Below are positions 45,272 through 53,627 of a stretch of 64,000 nt of DNA, piece after piece; positions within the stretch are counted from its first letter, which is position 1; each line of letters begins with the position of its first letter. The DNA is from Paenibacillus sp. V4I3 (lineage in GTDB: Bacteria; Bacillota; Bacilli; Paenibacillales; NBRC-103111): positions 1,896,501 to 1,960,500 of the forward strand of contig NZ_JAUSZA010000001.1 in the NCBI RefSeq assembly GCF_030817215.1, written 5' to 3'. Below the pieces are notes generated by a model. That model saw only the letters and a list, made by a program, of their open reading frames with translations. It was not told where the DNA came from and made no database searches. The position numbers and the translations under genes are program-made.

Positions 45272-45730
45272 ATGAAGAAAAAGGATCTCATTACGCCGGC
45301 GGAACTGCATGCACTGCTAGCAGAGAATGGAGAGGACCTTCAGGAGTTTGAAATGGACAAACCCATCGGTACACAGCATTTTCATTCTCTGCAAAAAGCA
45401 GTTGTGCTCCTCTCCCAGCAGGTAGCTGATCTTCAAACACAGCTTCATGCGCATTTTGAACTCCAGAACAAACAGCAAGAACAACTGCTGCGACAATTTA
45501 AATATCAAATTGAACATAAGCTCCATGAGCAGTTGACGAATGGGATCGTGGTACTGCAGCAGCCGACGGACATGGATGCCGAAGTTTTGCATAAGGAATC
45601 CCAACAGTTTACGCTCTATTCAGATGAACTGCCTGAACGGGTTAATGAGGAGCCGACATATTCCAGGGTGAAAAGCTACAGAAAGATTCGGAAACGAAAA
45701 AAGTCGTTACTGGAGAAGCTTTTCGGATAG
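45272..45730 (+). CDS. Coiled-coil protein of unknown function
   Basis: 152 residues, soluble. The N-terminal ITPAELHALLAENGEDL looks like a short helical module; residues 40-105 are Gln/Leu-rich with heptad spacing, suggesting a coiled coil; the C terminus is strongly basic (YRKIRKRKKSLLEKLFG), which may bind nucleic acid or membrane. ATG 45272 follows GGAGGGGAG. It stands alone with its own terminator. I do not recognise the family. Confidence 0.7.
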   Translation: MKKKDLITPAELHALLAENGEDLQEFEMDKPIGTQHFHSLQKAVVLLSQQVADLQTQLHAHFELQNKQQEQLLRQFKYQIEHKLHEQLTNGIVVLQQPTDMDAEVLHKESQQFTLYSDELPERVNEEPTYSRVKSYRKIRKRKKSLLEKLFG

Positions 45731-45741
45731 TTGAAAAGGAC

Positions 45742-45784
45742 AAAAGACCGCATCTTCCTAGCCGAAGAGCGGTCTTTCCGTTTT
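45742..45784. terminator. Bidirectional Rho-independent terminator
   Basis: AAAGACCGC and GCGGTCTTT arms with an inner CTTC/GAAG stem; A-rich on the left, TTTCCGTTTT on the right. It separates the coiled-coil gene (+) from the response regulator gene (-). Confidence 0.8.
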
Positions 45785-45799
45785 AGTGCAGCTGGAAAT

Positions 45800-46486
45800 C
45801 TATAGCATCCCTTCCTCATGAGCCTTCTTGGATGCTTGCACGCGGTCTCGGACGTCCATTTTCGAGTATATGCTGGAAATATAGTTCTTCACGGTGCCTT
45901 CGGACAAGAACAGCTTTTCGGCAATTTCTCTGTTATTGAGGCCATCGGCGATACAGTGCAGTACTTGCACTTCGCGCTCACTGAGTCCATAAGTATCGGC
46001 CCGAACCTGCTCTTCCACAGCTTTGACTCCGGCACCCTGCGATGTGTGATCTGAAGCGCCTCTTGCTTCCTTGACGAGCATTCTGGCGATATCTTGCGGG
46101 ATGAGTGTGCCGCCTTGATGCACCCATTTGATGCCGGCCGCCAGATCCTTCGGATGAATGGCTTTGAGCAAATAGCCTTCAGCTCCCGCTCCTAGGGCAT
46201 CAACGACATAGCTGATTTCCTGGAAGGTAGTCAGGATGATGACACGAATCTGAGGCCATGCGGCCTTGATTTGGCGGGTCGCTTCAACGCCGTCCATGAC
46301 AGGCATATGAATGTCCATGAGTACAACGTCAGGCTGCTGTTCTTCGCACTGCTTTAGAGCAATGTGACCATTCTCAGCCAAGCCGACGACATGAATATCC
46401 GGATCCATATCAAGTACGATGTGTAAGCTTTCTCTTATTAAATCCTGATCATCGACCAGGAGAAGTTTAAGCGGGGTCGTGTTCAT
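45800..46486 (-). CDS. NarL/LuxR-family response regulator
   Basis: 228 residues. Receiver domain with acidic pair VDDQD, phospho-acceptor Asp58 in VVLMDIHMPVMDG, conserved Thr in ILTTF and Lys in LLKAIHPKDL. A LuxR-type helix-turn-helix follows at the C terminus (LSEREVQVLHCIADGLNNREIA, then LFLSEGTVKNYISSIYSKM). It is the partner of the kinase encoded upstream on the same strand; the 144-bp gap between them holds two tandem copies of a hairpin repeat. Confidence 0.92.
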   Translation of the reverse strand: MNTTPLKLLLVDDQDLIRESLHIVLDMDPDIHVVGLAENGHIALKQCEEQQPDVVLMDIHMPVMDGVEATRQIKAAWPQIRVIILTTFQEISYVVDALGAGAEGYLLKAIHPKDLAAGIKWVHQGGTLIPQDIARMLVKEARGASDHTSQGAGVKAVEEQVRADTYGLSEREVQVLHCIADGLNNREIAEKLFLSEGTVKNYISSIYSKMDVRDRVQASKKAHEEGML

Positions 46487-46501
46487 GCTGGGTCCTCCTT
46501 A

Positions 46502-46582
46502 GAGTTTTTCGCCAGAAAAACTGGCATCGTAAGCGCTACTTGAGTTTTTCGCCAGAAAAAACTGGCATCGTAAGCGCTGCTT
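46502..46582. repeat. Tandem 40/41-bp hairpin repeats, related to the gltB-gltD element
   Basis: Two copies, 46502-46541 and 46542-46582, begin GAGTTTTTCGCCAGAAAAA and end ATCGTAAGCGCTNCTT. Each contains the inverse of the 26-bp element at 43421-43446. The stem AGTTTTTC/GAAAAACT forms in the first; the second has an extra A. They lie between the sensor kinase and regulator genes. Confidence 0.7.
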
Positions 46583-46630
46583 ATGTTTGTATCCACATTG
46601 TACCATTCGGTGCTTCCAACGGGAAAGGAT

Positions 46631-47830
46631 TTAGAAAGTCGGCGAGCGTTTGGCAGGAATGGAACAATGGACGACAGTACCCTGACCTAATGTGGAGCTT
46701 ACCTGCAGCGTACCCTGCAAAGCAAATATGCGTTCCTGCATGGCGTTGATACCAAAGCCAACTTTCAACTGCTCCGTACCGATGCCATCGTCCTCAATGC
46801 GAATGTCGACTAAACCGTCGGAGTAAGTTAGTGTAACTTCAACGGTGGAAGCCCTGCCATGCCGTTTGGCATTGGTTAGTGATTCCTGCAGACAGCGAAT
46901 GAGCGAAAGTTTGGTTTGTTTTGGAATTTCGAATTCCTCACCTACGGTCGTGAATCGGATTTGGGTTCCGGTATGAAGGGCAAATTCGTTGGCCAGTCTC
47001 GTCAATTGTTGGGAGAGCAGCATATCGCCTTCGGGAACCATCTGATGAATGCTGCGGCGTACTTCTTCAAGTCCATTGCGGGTTACACTACGCAGGACAT
47101 CCAGCTTTTCTTTGGCTTTGTCTGGTGCAGTTTCGATCAGGTAGGACACAGCGTCCATCCCCATGATGACGGAAGTAAACGTATGACCCACTGTATCGTG
47201 TAATTCACGTGCCATCCGATTGCGCTCCTCAAGCAGCGTAAGCTGTTCGATCTGGTTGGCGTACTGCTCTAATGCGTTATTTTGCTCATGGATTAAATGA
47301 TACTGACGTTGGTTCTCGGCTAATAGCTTTTCGGTCTTCTCATTCGAAGTCACAACCCGTTGTAAGCTAAGGCCAATGGCAAAGAACAGCACAGCATTTA
47401 AGATAATGCTAAATAATTGGCCAACCCCCATCCCGCTGTGTAGGATGAAAAAATACTCAACAGGCATAGCCACCATAAATATGGGAGCGGTCCACCAAGC
47501 ATTTTTTCGGTCGGTAAGGAATCCAATGACCATTAATGGGCAATTAATAGTAAGGTATGCATCCTGCTGCATCCATGAAAGATAGATTTGTAGAGGAATA
47601 CCTGTCAGCAGCACAGCAATCGGATAGAAAGTTGAGTTGATGTAGTCCGGTCTCCAGAATAGAAATGGAACGCCATAGGACAGGAGGATGGCCAATATCG
47701 TTTTAATTGTGGTAGTTAGTTCATGCTCATGCATATGCAGAAGCGCATAAAGTAGGCCAAGCAGCGAAGAACCGGTCAAGACGATAAACAGGGACCACTC
47801 TACACCATGCCAAGGTCTTCTTTGAATCAT
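46631..47830 (-). CDS. NarL-system sensor histidine kinase (HisKA_3, DesK/LiaS-like)
   Basis: 399 residues. Four to six membrane helices fill residues 10-160, followed by a coiled linker, the HisKA_3 site RMARELHDTVGHTF with His211, and a HATPase domain (NAKRHGRAS, IEDDGIGTEQLKVGFGINAMQERI). The lack of a large outside domain suggests it senses the membrane itself or a partner. Divergent from it, 199 bp away, is an ABC exporter that may be its target. Confidence 0.9.
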   Translation of the reverse strand: MIQRRPWHGVEWSLFIVLTGSSLLGLLYALLHMHEHELTTTIKTILAILLSYGVPFLFWRPDYINSTFYPIAVLLTGIPLQIYLSWMQQDAYLTINCPLMVIGFLTDRKNAWWTAPIFMVAMPVEYFFILHSGMGVGQLFSIILNAVLFFAIGLSLQRVVTSNEKTEKLLAENQRQYHLIHEQNNALEQYANQIEQLTLLEERNRMARELHDTVGHTFTSVIMGMDAVSYLIETAPDKAKEKLDVLRSVTRNGLEEVRRSIHQMVPEGDMLLSQQLTRLANEFALHTGTQIRFTTVGEEFEIPKQTKLSLIRCLQESLTNAKRHGRASTVEVTLTYSDGLVDIRIEDDGIGTEQLKVGFGINAMQERIFALQGTLQVSSTLGQGTVVHCSIPAKRSPTF

Positions 47831-48029
47831 AAAAGGACTCCTTCACACAAGATCTTATATGATCATTGTACATAAAATTAGGAAAAAGCCATAGTGAGCA
47901 CAGTCATATAGGTTAGGTGATGATTTGTGACCTTTCTCTATGACTATTCTTTGGGAGATTACTAGGCAAAGCGGTTAAGGTAGGGTAGCATTGGGTTATA
48001 TTGGTTAAAAGTTAGGGGGAGTGTTAAGG

Positions 48030-48965
48030 ATGACGGCAACAACAGATGCCATTATGCCGATAGTAAAAATCGATCAAATTACAAAACGAATCGGTTCTAA
48101 GACGATTATTGATAAATTAAGCTTTGAGGTGCCGCGGGGCGAGGTGTTTGGGTTTCTGGGTCCGAACGGAGCGGGAAAAACGACAACCATTCGGATGATG
48201 GTCGGACTCATGTCGATCACGGAAGGGGATATACGGATTAGCGGGTATTCGATTCGCACCCATTTTGAGCAAGCGATTCGTCATGTTGGCGCCATTGTGG
48301 AAAATCCGGAAATGTACAAGTTTCTGAGTGGTTATCATAATCTGGTCCATTACGCGAGAATGTTCCCGGGCATTGAGGAAGACCGGATTCATGAGGTCAT
48401 TGATCTTGTTGGTATGGAAAATAGAATCCATGATAAGGTCAAAACGTACTCCCTCGGTATGCGCCAAAGGCTTGGAATTGCTCAAGCTTTGCTGCATAAG
48501 CCTTCAGTACTCATCCTGGACGAGCCTACCAATGGGCTGGATCCAGCAGGTATTCGCGAGCTGCGTGATCATTTACGGAAGCTTACCCGGGAGGATGGGA
48601 TATCGGTCATCGTGTCCAGTCACTTACTATCGGAGATGGAGTTAATGTGCGACCGTGTCGCCATTATTCAGAACGGGAAGCTGGTGGACGTCAGACTGAT
48701 TAAAGAATTTGTTCAAGCGGATGGCAAGCAGCAGGTGGCTTTTGAGGTGGCGTCGATGAATCAAGCTTTGACATTAGCAGCAGAACACGGAGCAACAGTG
48801 GAAGTAGCTGGGAATGACCTTATCATGAATCTCGATAAGCAAGAAACCGCTGCGTGGAACAAAAGATTCGTAGAGGCAGGGATTGCGGTCTACGGCATCC
48901 GAGCGGCAATCAAATCCCTGGAAGATCAATTTTTAGAAATGACGGGAAGTGATCCGATTGCTTAA
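48030..48965 (+). CDS. ABC exporter ATP-binding protein (BcrA/NatA type)
   Basis: 311 residues. Walker A GPNGAGKTT, signature YSLGMRQRLGIA, Walker B LILDEPTNGLD and the SSHLLSEMELMCDRVAII segment, followed by a C-terminal regulatory region. ATG 48030 follows GGGGGAG; TTG 48021 is an alternative. Its 3' end overlaps the permease gene by 17 bp. It is divergent from a NarL-type two-component system, a common layout for peptide-antibiotic resistance exporters. Confidence 0.9.
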   Translation: MTATTDAIMPIVKIDQITKRIGSKTIIDKLSFEVPRGEVFGFLGPNGAGKTTTIRMMVGLMSITEGDIRISGYSIRTHFEQAIRHVGAIVENPEMYKFLSGYHNLVHYARMFPGIEEDRIHEVIDLVGMENRIHDKVKTYSLGMRQRLGIAQALLHKPSVLILDEPTNGLDPAGIRELRDHLRKLTREDGISVIVSSHLLSEMELMCDRVAIIQNGKLVDVRLIKEFVQADGKQQVAFEVASMNQALTLAAEHGATVEVAGNDLIMNLDKQETAAWNKRFVEAGIAVYGIRAAIKSLEDQFLEMTGSDPIA

Positions 48966-49893
48966 TCTCATTCGAAATGAACAGATGAAAATTTATCGTA
49001 GGCTGCGAACTTGGATTCTAAGTGGATTATTGATTGCCATTGTCGTATTAGCTGCACTGTTCTCACATTCGGGCTATAGTGCAAATGAAGAATGGAAGAC
49101 AAGAGCGGCGGAATCGATTGAGCACAATCAGAAAGAGCTGGAAAATCCGGATGTGCCGGCCAAATTTAAACAGCAGATGAGGGAGGACATAGCGCTCCAG
49201 CAGTACATGTTGGATCATAATTACCCTCCGACAGATAACACCTTATGGGGTGGCACCTTAAGCGCGGCAGGATTAATCATCATGGTTACGTTATTTACCG
49301 TGATTATTGCCGGAGATATGGTCGCTGGTGAGTTTACATGGGGGACGATTAAGCTGCTGCTCATTCGTCCTGCCAGCCGAGCGAAGATTCTCTTGTCTAA
49401 GTATCTAACAACGCTTCTATTTGCAGCTACTCTGCTGATTGTGATGTTTATTACTTCTCTGATTGTGAACGGGTTCCTCTACGGATTTCAGAATCTAAGC
49501 CTTCCACACCTGACTGTAAATGCAGCAGGACAAGTTCAGGAAGGGAATATGCTGGTGTATGTGTTTGCAACTTATGGACTAAAGCTGATCGAACTCGTCA
49601 TGATCGTGACGATGGCCTTTATGATCTCGACCGTATTTCGGAGTTCTTCACTAGCCATTGGCCTTAGCATTTTCATCATGTTCGCGGGGCAAATTATTAC
49701 GCTATTGCTGATGAGATACAGCTGGGGAAAGTATTTCTTATTCGCCAACACGGATCTCACTCCCTACTTAGAGGGGCAGCCGCTGGCAGAAGGGATGACG
49801 CTTGGTTTCTCTATCACCGTTCTGCTCTTCTACTTCTTATTGTTTAATGTGCTCTCTTGGGAAATATTCCGCAGACGCGATGTAGCCGCCTGA
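48949..49893 (+). CDS. ABC-2 type exporter permease
   Basis: 314 residues. Helix 1 (WILSGLLIAIVVLAALFSH) is followed by a roughly 70-residue charged extracytoplasmic loop with an EHNQKELENPDVPAKFKQQ stretch, then five helices; AGEFTWGTIKLLLIRPASRAKIL is the conserved cytoplasmic loop. The start is GTG 48949 (overlap 17 bp) or TTG 48958, which has better spacing to GGGAAG. It partners the ATPase just upstream. Confidence 0.87.
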   Translation: MIRLLNLIRNEQMKIYRRLRTWILSGLLIAIVVLAALFSHSGYSANEEWKTRAAESIEHNQKELENPDVPAKFKQQMREDIALQQYMLDHNYPPTDNTLWGGTLSAAGLIIMVTLFTVIIAGDMVAGEFTWGTIKLLLIRPASRAKILLSKYLTTLLFAATLLIVMFITSLIVNGFLYGFQNLSLPHLTVNAAGQVQEGNMLVYVFATYGLKLIELVMIVTMAFMISTVFRSSSLAIGLSIFIMFAGQIITLLLMRYSWGKYFLFANTDLTPYLEGQPLAEGMTLGFSITVLLFYFLLFNVLSWEIFRRRDVAA

Positions 49894-49924
49894 TTATCGG
49901 GTGGAATAGAGACTAACGGATACC

Positions 49925-49970
49925 AAAAAGGACGACTCCTAGGTTATGAAACCTTTGGAATCGTCCCTTT
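49925..49970. terminator. Convergent terminator
   Basis: AGGACGA-C-TCC pairs with GGA-A-TCGTCC, with an inner GGTT/AACC stem; A run before and T-rich sequence after. It lies between the ABC permease gene (+) and the HAD hydrolase gene (-). Confidence 0.75.
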
Positions 49971-49971
49971 C

Positions 49972-50706
49972 TCATTTTTGAATATACCCGTGGATGGTAT
50001 CAGGAACTTCCTGCAAGGAGTTCAACTGATAGAACGCCCCTTTGGGGGTGATGTCGATGGTTCCTTTGTTGTACTCCCAGTCCTGCTGTACAGGAATGTG
50101 AATCGAGTGAATACCCGCATGCAGCGCAGGCAGTACATCTGTTTTGATCGAGTTGCCGATCATCCATGTGTGGTTGCGATCAAAACGCTGTTCATTCATG
50201 ATCGTTTCCATGTATTCTCTCGTCTTATGCACCGTAACAAAGATGCGATCATCAAAGTAGGTGTCTAAACTCAAATCCTTCACTTTTTTCATTTGGATGG
50301 ATGCATCGCCACCTGTGTATAAGAACAGTCGGTGTCCGGCTTTCTGGAGATGATCGAGTGTTTCGTTCATTTGCGGATAAGGCTCTGCCGTGTATTCATA
50401 GACAGTGTGGCCTAATTGCATCAGCCATGATTCTTCTTTTACATTAGTTGGACGGTTATACTGTGCGGCAAACCATTGGTACGTCTCAACAAATGATTTG
50501 GGAAAACGATCCGGCATAAAGCCATGAATGTGGATGCCAGCAAGATCGATTTGGAGCTGCTTCTTTTTGATATCCTGTGCGCTAAGTCCGTGCCCAGAAT
50601 ACCAAGTGAGCATAAGATCGATAAACTGGTCAATCACGAAGTCAAAATATTTATTACAATGCACTAACGTATCATCAAGATCAAAAAGTATCGTCTGTTC
50701 TCTCAT
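49972..50706 (-). CDS. HAD-superfamily phosphatase
   Basis: About 244 residues. HAD motif I FDLDDTLVHC (nucleophile Asp), a helical cap, motif II LYTGGD, Lys in the VHKTREYM region and motif III MIGNSIKTDVLPALHAG. The family includes sugar-phosphate and flavin-nucleotide phosphatases; substrate unknown. ATG 50706 is preferred because AGGAGA lies 9 bp upstream; ATG 50724 precedes that site. Confidence 0.87.
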   Translation of the reverse strand: MREQTILFDLDDTLVHCNKYFDFVIDQFIDLMLTWYSGHGLSAQDIKKKQLQIDLAGIHIHGFMPDRFPKSFVETYQWFAAQYNRPTNVKEESWLMQLGHTVYEYTAEPYPQMNETLDHLQKAGHRLFLYTGGDASIQMKKVKDLSLDTYFDDRIFVTVHKTREYMETIMNEQRFDRNHTWMIGNSIKTDVLPALHAGIHSIHIPVQQDWEYNKGTIDITPKGAFYQLNSLQEVPDTIHGYIQK

Positions 50707-50786
50707 AGGCCCTGTCTCCTGCATCAGTTAGAAATGAATTTCCAACTATTATAACATGCGCCTAGCCCCAAACCTAGGCGAGACTA

Positions 50787-51239
50787 TTACATAGCCACCG
50801 TATTCCCCTTAAATGCCCCATTTGCGGATGAGGCAGGTTTATTCCCGTTCTCTTGCTCACCGTTTTGGAGAGGAGCAGTTGTTGATGTTTTCGAGTCCAT
50901 TTTACTGTTTCCTTGGAATAGTCCACCTTCTTCAATGATAAAGGAAGCCGCGCTGATATTGCCTTGAAGGGAACCTGTAGAAGTAATTGTCAGCTTGCCC
51001 TTGGTTATGATGTTACCCTGCACACTTCCTGCCAGTACAACGTCTCTTGCAGAAATATTGGATTTTACTACGCCATTTTCTCCTATAATAACATCCCCTG
51101 CGCATTCGATATCACCTGTAATGCCGCCTTCAATGCGAATGCTTGCTTCTGATTTGATGCGGCCTTCAAAGGTTGTACCTTCTCCAATCAAAGTATCTGT
51201 TGTATTCGGATTCATGAAGTCTTTCTTTTTCTTAAACAT
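50787..51239 (-). CDS. Bactofilin, copy 2
   Basis: 150 residues, the same length as copy 1 at 28715-29167 and clearly its paralogue (both have TTDTLIG, EGxIxSEASxRIEG, GDIECAGD and FIIxEGGxFQG). The beta-helix core is conserved while the tails differ (here Asn/Ser/Gly-rich). ATG lies 5 bp after the M23 peptidase stop. Assembly into filaments that position the upstream peptidase is the known theme for bactofilin-M23 pairs in other bacteria. Confidence 0.92.
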   Translation of the reverse strand: MFKKKKDFMNPNTTDTLIGEGTTFEGRIKSEASIRIEGGITGDIECAGDVIIGENGVVKSNISARDVVLAGSVQGNIITKGKLTITSTGSLQGNISAASFIIEEGGLFQGNSKMDSKTSTTAPLQNGEQENGNKPASSANGAFKGNTVAM

Positions 51240-51244
51240 GGTGA

Positions 51245-52276
51245 TTATTCATCCTTTCGAATCGCTTTGAGATAAGGTTTGGGATCGATGCTTTCCCCAT
51301 TTTTGAGTACTTCATAGTGCAGATGAGGTCCAGTACTGCGTCCCGTGGAGCCGACTAGGCCTATAGAACTACCTTTTTCTACGGTATCTCCCTTGTTCAC
51401 TAAAATTTTATTTAAATGCATGTACCAAGTGCGCAATCCCTTTGAATGCTCGATGACGATATTGTTGCCATGGAACATATCCTTCCCCGTACTGACGACT
51501 TTGCCGTCTGCGGTTGCATAGACAGGATCATTCTCACGGGCACCGAAATCAATGCCGGAATGAAAGCTTGGACGATGCGTAAAAGGGTCCGTACGGTAGC
51601 CGAACGTTGAGGTGACGACCTTGGTGGTAGTCGGCCACAAGGTTGGGGTAATGCGAAGCAATTGCTGCTTATCGGCAACCTTTTGCTTCGTTACGGTTAA
51701 GCTGGATTGCAGCTCTTTCACTTCGCTGTTAAGAACCGTGAAGGAAGCTAACGTCTGCTCACCAAGCTTTATAATGTCTTCCTGAGAAGCTGGATTAGGA
51801 CTTCCGCCAATGCCGCTGTCGAGGGCAGGGAGCTTTCCATCTGCTTCCGCAGGTTTATCCTGTTTGCTGGATGACGTGCTGGCAACAGCTGTGCCGGTTG
51901 TGTTTGCGTCGATCCCGGCAATCGATTTGAGATCACTTTCGAATTTCTTCATCTCTTCGACTTGTGTTTTCATTTGTTCGGCTTGCTGAGACAGTTGAAT
52001 AACTTCATTCTGTAATTGTTCGATGGCCTTGTCTTTGGAATTTAATGCAGCACTCCATTGCTGGTTAGCCCCTGTTAGCTTAGTTTGTAAAGCGCTAGCC
52101 TTTTTTAAGGTATTTGCATGCATCACATAAGTGATTATAGAAATTAGCAGTAGCACGGAGAGGCATGCTGCAGCGATATAAGCGAATAAATGGGGAATAC
52201 GAAACCTGACGACCGATTGGTTGGCATCTGGAATGATGACTAGCGTCAGTTTTTTGGGTTTCCAGTTGAGCTTCAT
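51245..52276 (-). CDS. Membrane-anchored M23 (LytM-type) peptidoglycan peptidase, copy 2
   Basis: 343 residues from ATG 52276, chosen because it aligns with the N terminus of copy 1 (shared pattern LTLxIIPxANxxxVRFxxP). A membrane helix (about 33-55), a coiled coil (60-125), a Ser/Lys/Pro-rich linker and the M23 domain follow: HSGIDFGAREND (metal ligands), YMHLNKI and PHLHYEVLKNG. Catalytically intact. A nearby AGGAG sits about 12 bp upstream; ATGs at 52321 and 52336 are alternatives. It is divergent from the ParM-like gene. Confidence 0.9.
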   Translation of the reverse strand: MKLNWKPKKLTLVIIPDANQSVVRFRIPHLFAYIAAACLSVLLLISIITYVMHANTLKKASALQTKLTGANQQWSAALNSKDKAIEQLQNEVIQLSQQAEQMKTQVEEMKKFESDLKSIAGIDANTTGTAVASTSSSKQDKPAEADGKLPALDSGIGGSPNPASQEDIIKLGEQTLASFTVLNSEVKELQSSLTVTKQKVADKQQLLRITPTLWPTTTKVVTSTFGYRTDPFTHRPSFHSGIDFGARENDPVYATADGKVVSTGKDMFHGNNIVIEHSKGLRTWYMHLNKILVNKGDTVEKGSSIGLVGSTGRSTGPHLHYEVLKNGESIDPKPYLKAIRKDE

Positions 52277-52475
52277 AAAGCTTAATTGTCTCCTGTCGTG
52301 GTTGAATTTGGTAAAGTTCATATTCCTGTACTTCATTCGTCATATTTTGATAAAAACCTTCCTAATACCTACTAGTCCTAGATAAAATGAGTCGAAAGTA
52401 GGAAGGAATCTTGTCGGATATAATCGAATGTACTTAAGAAATACAGGAAGTTGTAGATATGGAGTGTAGCCGCTA

Positions 52476-53567
52476 ATGATAAAGCTTGCAGGTATCGATA
52501 TAGGGAACGATAGTATTAAACTGGTGCTGGATGGTTCTAGAGAACCGTTAGTGATCCCGAATATCATTGCACCGGGATACGAAAGACATATTTTGCAGGA
52601 AGAGGATTCACCATTGAAAGCGCTGGATGTGATGATTTACAGCCCATCCCTTTCACAAAGAAATCAACGCTATTTCGTCGGACAACTTGCTTTGGAACAC
52701 GAAGATAACCTAGAGCTTGAAGATACGGATAATAAGGCGATATCGGATCAATCCCTTATTGTTGCGCTTACTGCGCTAGCTTATCAAGGTCTCACCAACC
52801 AAGCCTTTAATGCTGGGTACGGAAATGCAGACGAAGTCGAATATACGCTCGGAACCGGTTTGCCTGTTCGTGCGTTTGCCAAGTTCAATCAGCAATTCGA
52901 GCAGAGGCTAATTGGTGAGCATGAAGTGACGTTTCTATCCACTCCACAATTCCAAAACCGCAAGATTAAAGTATCGGTGCGCAAGGTTGCAGTCTCCATT
53001 GAAGGTGCGGCAGCAATGTTCCATTTGGCAACGCACGACAGCTTGCAAGTCAAGGATGAAGAAATTTACAACGGCTGCATCGGTGTTTGCGAGATCGGTG
53101 CGCTGACAACGGACTTCCCTGTTATCAAACGGATGGCCATTGACAATCACTTCAGCCATGGCGAGCAAATTGGCATCGCTACTTATCTGGATGCCGTCAT
53201 TCGCGATGTCGAAGATGCCTACGGCTACGTGTTTCCAAGCCGCGCGAAGCTAGTTCAGCGAGTGAAGAATCGTGAGTTTACGATTCAACTCCTTGGCGAA
53301 GGACAGGTTGATATTCGGCCGATCGTGGATCAGCATTTCCGCCGCGCGGCTTTGCGCATGATCGAGATGATCAAAAAGCGCTGGCGCAAATATCCCGATA
53401 TTCAATGCTTCTATGTGATTGGTGGAGGCGCAACAGCCCTGAAACCTTATATCCAAGAAGCCGCAGGGTCGTTAAAATTACGATTCGCGAATGAAAGCGA
53501 ATATCTAAATATGTATGGCTACTTGAAAGTGGCCAAAAGTAGGTTAAGCCAGTCAGTTCCTGATTAA
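52476..53567 (+). CDS. ParM/StbA-like actin-family ATPase
   Basis: 363 residues. Actin-fold phosphate loops: LAGIDIGNDSIKLVLDG (phosphate 1), GVCEIGALTTDF (phosphate 2) and FYVIGGGATALKPYI (adenosine motif). Length and layout match ParM/Alp7A-type filament-forming segregation ATPases. On this chromosome-like segment no DNA-binding adaptor (ParR or Alp7R) follows. It shares a 199-bp intergenic region with the divergent M23-bactofilin pair, so a cytoskeletal role in wall growth is possible; this is inference. Confidence 0.85.
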   Translation: MIKLAGIDIGNDSIKLVLDGSREPLVIPNIIAPGYERHILQEEDSPLKALDVMIYSPSLSQRNQRYFVGQLALEHEDNLELEDTDNKAISDQSLIVALTALAYQGLTNQAFNAGYGNADEVEYTLGTGLPVRAFAKFNQQFEQRLIGEHEVTFLSTPQFQNRKIKVSVRKVAVSIEGAAAMFHLATHDSLQVKDEEIYNGCIGVCEIGALTTDFPVIKRMAIDNHFSHGEQIGIATYLDAVIRDVEDAYGYVFPSRAKLVQRVKNREFTIQLLGEGQVDIRPIVDQHFRRAALRMIEMIKKRWRKYPDIQCFYVIGGGATALKPYIQEAAGSLKLRFANESEYLNMYGYLKVAKSRLSQSVPD

Positions 53568-53573
53568 CCATGT

Positions 53574-53605
53574 AACGTGCCTGTTTATACGGGTGCGTTT
53601 TTTTT
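53574..53605 (+). terminator. Terminator after the ParM-like gene
   Basis: ACGTGCCT pairs with GGGTGCGT (several G-T pairs) around an 8-nt loop, followed by eight T. Confidence 0.6.
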
Positions 53606-53627
53606 AATACATTTTTTTGCCGCTAAA

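Noticed and set aside
52476..53567. Plasmid or integrated-plasmid origin because of the ParM-like protein
   Set aside because: No replication initiator, ParR-like gene or iteron cluster is present, and the neighbours are chromosomal envelope and germination genes.
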